A stretch of DNA of 47,634 nt. Source: Rhizobium sp. Root483D2. GTDB lineage: Bacteria; Pseudomonadota; Alphaproteobacteria; Rhizobiales; Rhizobiaceae. Positions 24,758 to 32,987 of this stretch are shown piece after piece. Below the pieces are notes generated by a model. The model searched no databases. It worked only from the letters and a program-made list of their open reading frames with translations, and had not been told where the DNA came from. The stretch spans positions 244 through 47,877 of the forward strand of contig NZ_LMFB01000010.1 of assembly GCF_001426685.1 (NCBI RefSeq). The letters are read 5' to 3'. Position numbers and translations under genes: made by a program. The first letter of the stretch is position 1. Every line of letters begins with the position of its first letter.

Positions 24758-25636
24758 ATGCAGAACAGACGCAGTGTTTCGCTGAATGCGGTGCGGGTTT
24801 TCGTTCTGACGGCCCGTCATCTCAGTATCGTGCAGGCCGCCGGCGAAATCGGCGTCACCCCGAGCGCGGTCAGCCACCAGATCAAAAAGCTGGAGGGCGA
24901 ACTGGGGCTGGCGCTGTTCAAGCGCAGCCATAATTTCCTGGCGCTCACGGATGCCGGGCGCCGTTTCCATGATGATGCGGCCGCAGCGATCGCCGCGATC
25001 GACCGGTCCGCCGAGGCGCTCAGCCGCGACCAGAACGAGATCGTCGTGCGCGTGTCGATCTCGCTTGCCGTCCGCTGGCTGATCCCGGCGCTGGAACGGT
25101 TCAAGGCGATGCACCCGGCCGCCCGTGTCCGGATCGAGACGAAAACCGGCTCCAACATTTCTCTCGGGTCCGGCGATCTTGCCATTTCCTACCATCGTGC
25201 CGGGACGAGCCCTGCGGAGGGCGAGTGGCTGGCCGCCGATATGAGCCGCCCTGTCGCGTCGCCGGCATTGCTGGCCGCAGTCGGCTATGAGGGGACCGGA
25301 GATCTCGGCAAGGTTCCGGGCCTTCAATGCGCGGTGGACAACTGGGATTGGGCGCTGTGGACCCGCACGCTTCACATCGAGCGCGACGCCATCCAGATCC
25401 AGCATGTGTTCGATACCGACGACGCCGCCCTGCATGCGGCGACCGCCGGATTGGGCATGGTTCTGGCACCGGCGTTTCTGACCGAGCGTGAAATCCGCTC
25501 CGGCGGACTGGTCGCGCTACCGGGATTCGGGCCGGTCGATCTCGGCCACTACCGTGTCGTCTTCCAGCGCCACGAAAACCGCATGACCCGAAAATTCCGC
25601 AAATGGCTGGGGGAGGAAATGCAGCGCATGGTCTAA
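24758..25636 (+). CDS. LysR-family transcriptional regulator (GcvA-like)
   Basis: 292 residues. The helix-turn-helix lies at about 8-67 (SLNAVRVFVLTARHLSIVQA, GVTPSAVSHQIKKLEGELGL) in the style of GcvA, which has LNAxRxFExAARHxS. The C-terminal effector domain includes SGDLAISYHRAG and the DDAALHAATAGLGMVLAPAF segment. The start ATG 24758 is divergent from the EamA exporter; its short shared region is the probable operator. It ends 80 bp before the convergent yidC operon, with a bidirectional hairpin between. Confidence 0.9.
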   Translation: MQNRRSVSLNAVRVFVLTARHLSIVQAAGEIGVTPSAVSHQIKKLEGELGLALFKRSHNFLALTDAGRRFHDDAAAAIAAIDRSAEALSRDQNEIVVRVSISLAVRWLIPALERFKAMHPAARVRIETKTGSNISLGSGDLAISYHRAGTSPAEGEWLAADMSRPVASPALLAAVGYEGTGDLGKVPGLQCAVDNWDWALWTRTLHIERDAIQIQHVFDTDDAALHAATAGLGMVLAPAFLTEREIRSGGLVALPGFGPVDLGHYRVVFQRHENRMTRKFRKWLGEEMQRMV

Positions 25637-25661
25637 CGGATTCTGCGCATGCTTTCGCCCA

Positions 25662-25695
25662 AGAAAAAACCCCGGATCATCGCTGATCCGGGGTT
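25662..25695 (-). terminator. Intrinsic terminator of the rpmH-rnpA-yidC operon
   Basis: AACCCCGGATCA (25668-25679) pairs perfectly with TGATCCGGGGTT (25684-25695) around TCGC. Read on the minus strand, the stem runs into TTTTTTCTT, 22 bases after the yidC stop. It may also stop the converging LysR transcript. Confidence 0.9.
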
Positions 25696-25716
25696 CATGA
25701 TTTCGGGCAATCCGGC

Positions 25717-27501
25717 CTATTTGGCCGGTTTCGGTTTCTTCGAGAACAATCCCTTGAGATTGTCGAACAGCTCGACCTTTGCGCCATGGCGTTTCATGAT
25801 GAATGCCTGCTGGGTGATCGACAGCGTGTTGTTCCAGGCCCAGTAGATGACCAGACCGGCCGGGAAGCTGGCCAGCATGAAGGTGAAGACCAGCGGCATC
25901 CAGGTGAACAGCATCGCCTGCGTCGGATCCGGCGGCGTCGGGTTCATGCGCATCTGCAGGAACATGGTGATGCCCATGATCAGCGGCCAGACGCCGATAA
26001 CCAGCGCATGCGGGACGTCGTAGGGCAAGAGGCCGAACAGGTTGAACAGCGAGGTCGGGTCCGGTGCGGACAAGTCCTGGATCCAGCCGAAGAACGGGGC
26101 ATGGCGCATTTCGATGGTGACGTAGATCACCTTGTAGAGCGCGAAGAACACCGGAATCTGCAGAAGGATCGGCCAGCAACCGGCGATCGGGTTGATCTTT
26201 TCTTCCTTGTAGAGGGCCATCATGCCCTGCTGCAAAGCCATGCGGTCGTCGCCGTGCTTCTTCTTCAATTCCTCCATCTTCGGCTGAACCTTCTTCATGT
26301 TCGCCATGGAGGCATATTGCTTGCTGGCGAGCGGGAAGAATAGCAGCTTGACGACGATGGTGGTCAGAAGGATGGCAACGCCGAAATTGCCGAAATAACG
26401 GAAGAAGAAGTCCATCAGTTTGAACATCGGCTTGGTGATGAAGTAGAACCAGCCCCAGTCGATCAGAAGGTCGAACTGCGGGATCGAGTAGGACTTCTCG
26501 TAGCCATCGACCAGCGGCACCTGCTTGGCACCGGCAAAGACCAGGGTCTTCAGCTCGGTGGACTGGCCGGGCGCGATCGTCACGGCATCCTGCTTGTAGT
26601 CAGCCTGGAAGCGCGGGCGGCCATCGGTAAAGTGTTCGTATTTGGATTCGTAGGCCAGGTTCTGCGGCGGCACGATAGTGGCAGCCCAGTACTTGTCGGT
26701 GATGCCGAGCCAGCCGGTGGTGGCCTTCTCATGCTTGGCCGGAACGTCGTTTTCCACCTTGCTATAGGCGACTTCGTTGAGGCCATGCTCGCCGATGACG
26801 CCGATGAAGCCTTCATGCAGTACGTAGACGCTCGGGGTCGTCGGCTTGTTGAAGCGGGTGACGCGGCCATAGTTGGACATCGACACCGGAGCGCCGCTGC
26901 CATTGTTGATCGAATCGACCACCTGGAACATGAAATGGTCGTCGATCGAGATCGTGCGGGTGAAAACCAGACCCTTTTCATTGGTAAAGGTCAAAACGAC
27001 CGGGGTCGTTGTCGTCAGCTTGTCGCCGCTTGCAAGCGTCCAGGCCGTTGCCGGGCCGGGCACGGTGCCGGATGCCTCGTTGCCGATATAGCCGAGTTCG
27101 GTAAAGTAACCGTCCGGCGTGTCGGAAGGGCTGAACAGCGTGATCAGCGGGCTCTTGTCATCGACGGTCTCGTGATATTCCTTGAGCTTCAGGTCATCGA
27201 AGCGTGCGCCGGTCAGGTTGATCGAGCCGCTCAGCGCTGCCGTGTCGATGGAAACACGGGCCGATTTGGCAATCGCCTGGTCGCGGGTTTCAACGGCGCC
27301 GGGGACAGCGCCCTGGGCCGTCTGAGCCTGGCCCGGAACGGCCGGGGTAGCAGCCGGCTGGCTCTGCTGGGTGAGCTTCTGATGGGCTTCCGCCGCAATC
27401 CGTTCTTTCTCTATCTTCGGGTTCACATAGAGAAATTGCCAGGCAATCAGGATCAGCACCGACAGCCCGATCGCCACGAAGTAGTTGCGGTTTTTTTCCA
27501 T
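25717..27501 (-). CDS. yidC: Membrane protein insertase YidC
   Basis: 594 residues. It inserts and folds inner-membrane proteins, alone or with SecYEG. The N-terminal anchor is at about 7-25 (YFVAIGLSVLILIAWQFLYV). A large periplasmic beta domain follows (about 60-345). The conserved five-helix 60KD_IMP core begins at about 360 (GVAILLTTIVVKLLFFPLAS, MQEGMM-like ALQQGMMALYKEEKINP, PIAGCWPILLQIPVFFALYK) and ends in PAGLVIYWAWNNTLSITQQ. The start ATG 27501 gives [15 protein letters not shown] 27504 is equally possible. Both overlap the rnpA stop codon, so translation is coupled to rnpA. Confidence 0.97.
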   Translation of the reverse strand: MEKNRNYFVAIGLSVLILIAWQFLYVNPKIEKERIAAEAHQKLTQQSQPAATPAVPGQAQTAQGAVPGAVETRDQAIAKSARVSIDTAALSGSINLTGARFDDLKLKEYHETVDDKSPLITLFSPSDTPDGYFTELGYIGNEASGTVPGPATAWTLASGDKLTTTTPVVLTFTNEKGLVFTRTISIDDHFMFQVVDSINNGSGAPVSMSNYGRVTRFNKPTTPSVYVLHEGFIGVIGEHGLNEVAYSKVENDVPAKHEKATTGWLGITDKYWAATIVPPQNLAYESKYEHFTDGRPRFQADYKQDAVTIAPGQSTELKTLVFAGAKQVPLVDGYEKSYSIPQFDLLIDWGWFYFITKPMFKLMDFFFRYFGNFGVAILLTTIVVKLLFFPLASKQYASMANMKKVQPKMEELKKKHGDDRMALQQGMMALYKEEKINPIAGCWPILLQIPVFFALYKVIYVTIEMRHAPFFGWIQDLSAPDPTSLFNLFGLLPYDVPHALVIGVWPLIMGITMFLQMRMNPTPPDPTQAMLFTWMPLVFTFMLASFPAGLVIYWAWNNTLSITQQAFIMKRHGAKVELFDNLKGLFSKKPKPAK

Positions 27502-27887
27502 CATTCTTTCCTGGAGCCGGCCGGTGGCCGTGAATATTTTTGCTTGCTTTCGATCCGCTCGCAGAGGGTCTTGCCGATCCGCTCGAAGGGCGCGTTCAAA
27601 AGGTCGCGTCTGGCGACAATCACATAGTCATGTCCGGGCTTCATTGCAAATCCGGCAGAAAGCCGCACGGCCTCCCTCAGGCGCCGGCGCATCCGGTTGC
27701 GTTCGACGGCATTGCCATGTTTCTTGGTGACGGTAAAACCGACGCGCGGCCCGCTATCGGGCTCGTTGCGATCAAGAACTTCCAGAAGAAACAACGGACC
27801 CTTCCGCTGCTCTCCCTTGCGCACGGCAAGAAACTGCGGCCGGCTTTTCAGCCGCCCGGCAGTTGATTCAGGCTTGGGTAATGTCAT
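27501..27887 (-). CDS. rnpA: Ribonuclease P protein component
   Basis: 128 residues. The protein subunit that assists RNase P RNA in tRNA 5' maturation. The signature is [19 protein letters not shown], preceded by the [13 protein letters not shown] strand; the [20 protein letters not shown] opening is typical of rhizobial forms. The start ATG 27887 was chosen with GGAG about 12 bases upstream, giving near-usual length; the frame is open to 27971 but family N-termini are short. It lies between rpmH (135 bp upstream) and yidC (overlapping). Confidence 0.95.
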   Translation of the reverse strand: MTLPKPESTAGRLKSRPQFLAVRKGEQRKGPLFLLEVLDRNEPDSGPRVGFTVTKKHGNAVERNRMRRRLREAVRLSAGFAMKPGHDYVIVARRDLLNAPFERIGKTLCERIESKQKYSRPPAGSRKE

Positions 27888-28022
27888 TTTCCCGCGCTCC
27901 TTCCGGGAGCAGGAGCATCCATCGTCCAGACGGACGTTTGCAGGATGCCCCGGCGCCATGAAGCCGCGCATGCAGGTTTCGCGAAGATCAGTGCGCGAAG
28001 ACGCGGCACGCGCCAGACGGCC

Positions 28023-28160
28023 TTAAGCCGACAGACGCTTACGGCCACGTGCCCGGCGGGCAACGATAACCTTGCGGCCACCCTTGGTGGCAATACGTGC
28101 ACGGAAGCCGTGACGGCGCTTGCGAACAAGCTTGGACGGTTGATAGGTACGCTTCGTCAT
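28023..28160 (-). CDS. rpmH: 50S ribosomal protein L34
   Basis: 45 residues: [20 protein letters not shown], then [20 protein letters not shown] and KRLSA, a complete and highly conserved bacterial L34 of the large ribosomal subunit. It is highly basic, as expected. It is first in the rpmH-rnpA-yidC operon. The preceding 427 bp to the chemoreceptor start hold its promoter at 28274-28303. Confidence 0.98.
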   Translation of the reverse strand: MTKRTYQPSKLVRKRRHGFRARIATKGGRKVIVARRARGRKRLSA

Positions 28161-28587
28161 TTATTTTAATACCGCGGTGTGCGGCCCTTCTTGGGTTTGC
28201 TTCTTAGCAAGGGAGCGTTACGTTCCGGGCACGGGCTTGCACAGGGCAAGGGGACTTGTCCGGACGTGGGCGGCTTATAAGAGCAAAGAGCCGCGAAAGT
28301 CAATTGCCGGAGCGCGCAAAGGCCGCAAAAGCTGGGGTTGATGCGGGTCGGGCGAACTTCAGGCCCTGGAAGAGCCGTGATGTGGCGCGTGCCGGTCTCA
28401 ACTGACGATTGAAATTTAGCATCTAATAATATATTTAGCTAAACATAGCCCTAAGACGCAGATACTAGAATTGCGCTCTGTCCCATGAGGCTTCGTTAAC
28501 CATGGTCATTTTAGTGTCTATCTGAATGCAATTACCGGCATGCGGCGCATTTTAACGTCTGCTGCCGGTCTCAGGGGGACATGGACT
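28161..28587. other. Intergenic promoter region between rpmH and the chemoreceptor gene
   Basis: 427 bp with no credible gene. It contains the rpmH promoter candidate at 28274-28303 on minus, and an AT-rich tract at about 28415-28450 (TAATAATATATTTAGCTAAA) that probably belongs to the chemoreceptor promoter on plus. No repeat of the families seen elsewhere was noticed. Confidence 0.6.
28274..28303 (-). promoter_or_regulatory. Sigma70-type promoter for rpmH-rnpA-yidC
   Basis: On the minus strand TTGACT (28303-28298) and TATAAG (28279-28274) are separated by 18 bases, with TTATAA as a 17-base alternative. They lie about 115 bases upstream of the rpmH start. Both hexamers fit the housekeeping consensus well, as expected for a ribosomal protein operon. 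Confidence 0.7.
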
Positions 28588-30597
28588 ATGAAAATTCGCG
28601 GCAAGATCTATCTCATCGTCGGGGTGATGAGCCTGATCGCACTGGCTGTCACGGGCATGGCCCTGACGGTCATCACACAATATAATGCAAGGCTCGTCCA
28701 GTTCGACAATGCCTCGGATCGCGCCTTCAACGGCGAGCATCTCAACCGTCTGGTCACAGGCGTCGTCATGGAAGCGCGCGGCATCTACGCAGCCCCGACG
28801 GTGGAAAAGTCCAAGCCGTTTGCCGAAGGGCTGGTGAAGAACCTCGACAAGATCGACGCGCTTTTGACCGGTTGGCGCCCGCTGGTGCCTGCCGGGGAAC
28901 TGGCCGCCTTCGACGCCGTCGTCAAGCGCGCTGCCGAGTTCCGCACGTTCCGCACCGAGACCGCCCGCCTCAGCCAGGAGGTTTCGCCGCAGGCCGCCAA
29001 CGAGCAGGGCAACAATGATCTCAACCGCGCCAACCGGAAGGCCTTCCAGGCCGAGATCGACGCTATCGTCGATACCGACCGCGCGGCTCTTGATATCATC
29101 CAGAACGAGGTCAACGCGATCGAAAGCCGGATGATCCTCATGGTGCTTTTGACGGCCGGCTTCGGTCTCATCATCGGCGCGGGAACAGCCTTCTATATCG
29201 GCACCAAGCAACTTAGCCAGCCGATCCTGCAGCTGACCGGCACGATGAAGCAGCTTGCCGATGGCGACCTCAGCGCCAACGTGCCCTTTTCCGGCCGCAA
29301 GGACGAAATCGGCGAGATGGCCGGTGCCGTCGAAGTGTTCAAGCGCAATGGCCTGGCCGTGCGCGAACTGAATGCCCAGGAAAGCGCGCTGCGTGAAAAG
29401 AGCGCCGATCTGCAGTCGAGCATCGCTGTCGTCGTGACGGCCGCCGCTGCCGGTGATTTCACAAAGCGGATCAACAAGGACTACGGCAATGCCGACCTGA
29501 ACCGGTTTGCCGCCAGCCTCAACGAGCTTGTCGATGGCGTCAACAGCGGCGTCAACGAGACCCGCCGCGTCATCGCCAGCCTTTCTGCCGGCGATCTCAC
29601 GCAGAACATGCACGGCAATTTCCAGGGCGCATTTGCCGAATTGCAGCAGAACGTCAACGACACGCTCTCGACCCTGCAGAACACCCTGCGCGAAGTGCGC
29701 ACCACGACCGATTCGATCAACGGCAATTCCTCCGAACTACGCTCGGCTGCCGACGACCTGTCGAAGCGCACCGAGCAGCAGGCTGCAGCGCTGGAAGAAA
29801 CCTCGGCCGCGCTGGAACAGATCACCGCTGCCGTGCGCAATTCGACCGACCGTGCCCAGGAAGCCACCGTCATGGTCACCGAGGCCAAGCAGAGTGCAGC
29901 CCAGTCCGGCGAAGTCGTGCGCAAGGCCGTCGATGCCATGGGCCGCATCGAGCAGGCCTCCAGCGAGATCGGCCAGATCACCAACGTCATCGACGAGATC
30001 GCCTTCCAGACCAACCTTCTGGCGCTGAACGCCGGTGTGGAAGCAGCGCGGGCCGGAGATGCCGGCAAGGGCTTTGCCGTCGTTGCCCAGGAAGTCCGCG
30101 AGCTTGCCCAGCGTGCGGCCAGCGCCGCCAAGGACATCAAGGGCCTGATCGCCAAGTCAGGCTCCGAAGTCGCAACCGGCGTCAAGCTGGTTCAGGAAAC
30201 GGGAGAGGTTCTCGGCAAGATCGAAACGCGGGTGCTGAGCATCAACGACCACATCCATTCGATCGCCACGGCCGCGCGCGAGCAATCGACCGGTCTCGGC
30301 GAAGTCAGCACCGCCGTCAACCAGATGGACCAGGTGACGCAGCAGAATGCGGCGATGGTGGAAGAAGCCAATGCCGCCACACACAAACTTTCGGCGGAAG
30401 CCGACAGCCTGGCGCGGCTGATCTCGCATTTCAAGCTGGACGACAGCGTGCCGTTGCGCGTCGTTGCTTCCCCGGTCCGCGAGAATACCCGCCCGGTCGC
30501 GTCGCCGGCCCGCAAGATGATGGGCACGGTTGCCCGCGCCTTTGGCGGCGGCTCGGCCAGCGCCGCAGTCTCCAAGGACAATTGGGAGGAGTTCTGA
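28588..30597 (+). CDS. Methyl-accepting chemotaxis protein
   Basis: 669 residues. Membrane helices at about 8-30 ([20 protein letters not shown]) and 181-205 flank a periplasmic helical sensor domain of about 150 residues. A HAMP domain follows ([20 protein letters not shown]), then a second HAMP-like segment ([20 protein letters not shown]), and the signalling hairpin with [20 protein letters not shown] and [19 protein letters not shown]. The C-terminus is DNWEEF, like the NWETF pentapeptide that tethers CheR and CheB, so it is probably a high-abundance, adaptation-competent receptor (inference). The start ATG 28588 has AGGGGGA upstream. No other chemotaxis gene is nearby. The ligand is unknown. 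Confidence 0.94.
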   Translation: MKIRGKIYLIVGVMSLIALAVTGMALTVITQYNARLVQFDNASDRAFNGEHLNRLVTGVVMEARGIYAAPTVEKSKPFAEGLVKNLDKIDALLTGWRPLVPAGELAAFDAVVKRAAEFRTFRTETARLSQEVSPQAANEQGNNDLNRANRKAFQAEIDAIVDTDRAALDIIQNEVNAIESRMILMVLLTAGFGLIIGAGTAFYIGTKQLSQPILQLTGTMKQLADGDLSANVPFSGRKDEIGEMAGAVEVFKRNGLAVRELNAQESALREKSADLQSSIAVVVTAAAAGDFTKRINKDYGNADLNRFAASLNELVDGVNSGVNETRRVIASLSAGDLTQNMHGNFQGAFAELQQNVNDTLSTLQNTLREVRTTTDSINGNSSELRSAADDLSKRTEQQAAALEETSAALEQITAAVRNSTDRAQEATVMVTEAKQSAAQSGEVVRKAVDAMGRIEQASSEIGQITNVIDEIAFQTNLLALNAGVEAARAGDAGKGFAVVAQEVRELAQRAASAAKDIKGLIAKSGSEVATGVKLVQETGEVLGKIETRVLSINDHIHSIATAAREQSTGLGEVSTAVNQMDQVTQQNAAMVEEANAATHKLSAEADSLARLISHFKLDDSVPLRVVASPVRENTRPVASPARKMMGTVARAFGGGSASAAVSKDNWEEF

Positions 30598-30627
30598 TCC
30601 TTCCCGGACAGTCACCTTTGAATATCG

Positions 30628-30660
30628 ATCCCGCAGCGATCCCGCATCGCTGCGGGATTT
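30628..30660 (+). terminator. Terminator after the chemoreceptor gene
   Basis: ATCCCGCAGCGA (30628-30639) and TCGCTGCGGGAT (30647-30658) form a perfect 12-bp stem with a seven-base loop, followed by TT and a mixed sequence. It lies 30 bases after the stop codon. Confidence 0.75.
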
Positions 30661-30735
30661 CCGATCACGGCGACGTTTTTTACCGCGATCATTCGTTATT
30701 GGTTCAAGCGCCGCTTTCCTTCTAATGCTGGGCCG

Positions 30736-31554
30736 ATGGAACCAAGCAAGCACAAGAGGCAGGATTTGACCGTGCAGGGCCGCCGGGAAACGACGGAAGG
30801 GGAGGCGGAGCCCGCAGGGCCACCGCTGATGTTGCGTGCCGCTCCGCTTCTCGTCTTGGCCGCAGGCCTTGTCCTTGCCTATGGGCTGGGCTGGCATCGC
30901 TATGTGACGCTCGGCTGGCTGGCCGATCAGCGTGAGATGCTGTTGGACATGGTGGCGCATTATCCGTTGCGCTCGGGGTCGTTGTTTTTCCTCGTCTATG
31001 CCGCCGTCGTGGCGTTGTCGGTTCCGGCTGCCTCGGTGCTGACGATCTTTGCCGGTTTCCTGTTTGGCTGGCTTGCCGGTGGCGTCATCGTCGTCATCGC
31101 GGCCACGGCCGGCTCCTGTCTGCTGTTTGCCGGCGCGCGCACCGTGTTCGGCGATGTGCTGCGCCGCCGCGCCGGACCGTTTCTCAACCGGTTTTCCGCA
31201 GGCTTCAGCCGCAATGCGTTCAGCTATCTGCTGGTTCTTCGCCTGGCGCCGGTCTTTCCCTTCTTCGTCGTCAATATCGCCCCTGCCTTCTTCGCGGTCA
31301 GCCTGCGAACGTTCGCGCTTGCCACCGTGGTCGGCATCATTCCCGGTACGTTCGTTTTTACATGGCTTGGCTGCGGCTTCGAGGAGGCGATCGGCGATGC
31401 GGCCGGACATGGACGAACCCTGCACTTGTCGGATTTTCTGACGCCGAAGCTGACCTTGGCGTTCATGGCGCTGGCGCTCATTGCCGCGCTGCCGCTTCTC
31501 GTGCAGTTTGCTCGTGAAAAACGGCAGGCGGTGGGTGATCGTGACAAGGACTGA
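30736..31554 (+). CDS. TVP38/TMEM64 (DedA-like) membrane protein
   Basis: 272 residues. After a polar N-terminal tail of about 30 residues come hydrophobic segments at about 33-53, 80-103, 108-133, 163-183, 190-213 and 237-255. The SNARE-associated/VTT signature is present: FLVYAAVVALSVPAASVLTI, FAGFLFGWLAGG and LLVLRLAPVFPFFVVNIAPA. VTT proteins are proposed lipid scramblases or flippases, or ion/proton-linked transporters. It is first in a tight unit: the flavoprotein gene begins four bases after its stop codon. TVP38 proteins are often paired with such MerA-like flavoproteins, which suggests a shared membrane or redox task. Confidence 0.88.
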   Translation: MEPSKHKRQDLTVQGRRETTEGEAEPAGPPLMLRAAPLLVLAAGLVLAYGLGWHRYVTLGWLADQREMLLDMVAHYPLRSGSLFFLVYAAVVALSVPAASVLTIFAGFLFGWLAGGVIVVIAATAGSCLLFAGARTVFGDVLRRRAGPFLNRFSAGFSRNAFSYLLVLRLAPVFPFFVVNIAPAFFAVSLRTFALATVVGIIPGTFVFTWLGCGFEEAIGDAAGHGRTLHLSDFLTPKLTLAFMALALIAALPLLVQFAREKRQAVGDRDKD

Positions 31555-31558
31555 CGGT

Positions 31559-32983
31559 GTGACAACGGTTCTGTCTCCCGATATCTGTGTGATCGGCGCC
31601 GGTTCTGCGGGGCTTTCGGTTGCCGCAGGGGCCGCAGCCTTCGGCGTGCGGGTTGTGCTCATTGAACGCGGGCAGATGGGCGGCGAATGCCTCAACACCG
31701 GCTGCGTACCATCCAAGGCGCTGATCGCAGCCGCCAAGCACGCCCATGCGGTGCGCAAGGCCGCCGAATTCGGTGTGATAGCCGGCGAACCGGTCATCAA
31801 TTTCGAAAAGGTTCAGGCGCATGTGCGCGCTGTCATCGGCGCGATCGCGCCGCATGATTCGGCCGAGCGGTTCACCGCCATGGGCGTCAAGGTCATCAAG
31901 GCCGATGCGCGCTTTACCGGTCGTGACACTGTGGCGGCCGGCGAATACGTGATCCGCGCCCGCCGTTTCGTCATCGCCACCGGCTCTTCGACAGTCATTC
32001 CGCCGATCCCCGGCCTTGCCGATGTCGATTACCTCACCAACGAAACCCTGTTCGACCTCAAGAGCCTTCCAAGTCATCTTCTCATCATCGGCGCCGGGCC
32101 GGTCGGTCTCGAGATGGCGCAGGCGCACCGGCGGCTGGGGGCTGAGGTGACGGTCGTTGATTCGGGGAAGGCGCTTTCGAAGGAGGATCCTGAACTGGCG
32201 GAGATCGTGCTCGGCCAGCTGCGGGACGAAGGCATCTCCATTTTCGAACACTGCCGGGTTCTGTCTGTCGAAAAGACGGCGGCGGGGACGCGACTGAATT
32301 GCGAAACACAAGCCGGTCCGCTGAACCTCGAGGGCAGCGCCCTGCTCGTCGCGACCGGGAAAAAGGGCAACACATCCGGGCTCGGCCTTGAGGCGGCAGG
32401 CATTGCGGTGACGGCGACGGGGATTGCGGTTGATAGACACTTGCGCACGCAAAACCGCCGGGTCTACGCCATCGGCGATGCAGCCGGCGGGCTGCAATTC
32501 ACCCACGCCGCCAGCTATCATGCCTCGCTGGTGCTGCGTGAAATCCTTTTCCGGCTACCGGCGCGCGAAAACCGCGATACCGTGCCGCGTGCCACCTTCA
32601 CCGATCCGGAAATCGCCTTTGTAGGCCTCGACGAGCAGCAAGCCCGCAGGCGTTATGGGCCTGTCGAGGTCCTGCGCTGGCCCTATGCCGAAAACGACCG
32701 GGCACAGGCGGAACGCAACACGGCAGGCCTGATCAAGGTGATCACCACACGGCGCGGTAAGGTTGTCGGCGCTGGGATCGTGGGTACAGGTGCGGCCGAG
32801 ATGATCGGCCTGTGGTCGCTCGTCATGTCCAGCCGGCTGCGCCTCTCGGATATGCGCGAGGCCATCCTGCCCTATCCAACCATGACGGAGATTGGAAAAC
32901 GCGCCGTCATCGCCTATTATACGCCCTTGACACGCAAGCCGTTCGTCCGGGCCATCATCCGCCTGCTCAGACGTTTCGGCTGA
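31559..32983 (+). CDS. MerA/dihydrolipoamide dehydrogenase-like FAD disulfide oxidoreductase
   Basis: 474 residues. FAD-binding start DICVIGAGSAGLSVAAGAAA, redox-active disulfide in GGECLNTGCVPSKALIAA, NAD(P)-binding LLIIGAGPVGLEMAQAHRRL, second FAD motif RRVYAIGDAAGG, and a C-terminal dimerisation domain. The usual C-terminal HxxxxE acid-base pair (HAHPTxxE) is replaced by LPYPTMTEIG, so the histidine is lost and the enzyme is unlikely to be a true lipoamide, glutathione or mercuric reductase. GTG 31559 has AAGGA eight bases upstream; GTG 31541 and 31535 are alternatives. It lies between the TVP38 gene and a histidine kinase, four bases from each, so co-transcription is nearly certain. Confidence 0.9.
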   Translation: MTTVLSPDICVIGAGSAGLSVAAGAAAFGVRVVLIERGQMGGECLNTGCVPSKALIAAAKHAHAVRKAAEFGVIAGEPVINFEKVQAHVRAVIGAIAPHDSAERFTAMGVKVIKADARFTGRDTVAAGEYVIRARRFVIATGSSTVIPPIPGLADVDYLTNETLFDLKSLPSHLLIIGAGPVGLEMAQAHRRLGAEVTVVDSGKALSKEDPELAEIVLGQLRDEGISIFEHCRVLSVEKTAAGTRLNCETQAGPLNLEGSALLVATGKKGNTSGLGLEAAGIAVTATGIAVDRHLRTQNRRVYAIGDAAGGLQFTHAASYHASLVLREILFRLPARENRDTVPRATFTDPEIAFVGLDEQQARRRYGPVEVLRWPYAENDRAQAERNTAGLIKVITTRRGKVVGAGIVGTGAAEMIGLWSLVMSSRLRLSDMREAILPYPTMTEIGKRAVIAYYTPLTRKPFVRAIIRLLRRFG

Positions 32984-32987
32984 GACG

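Noticed and set aside
24758..25435. N-terminal extension of the EamA exporter frame
   Set aside because: It is antisense to the LysR gene and does not encode membrane helices.
28552..29613. 353-codon minus-strand frame opposite the chemoreceptor gene
   Set aside because: It is a shadow of a well-supported gene, with no domain and no ribosome binding site.
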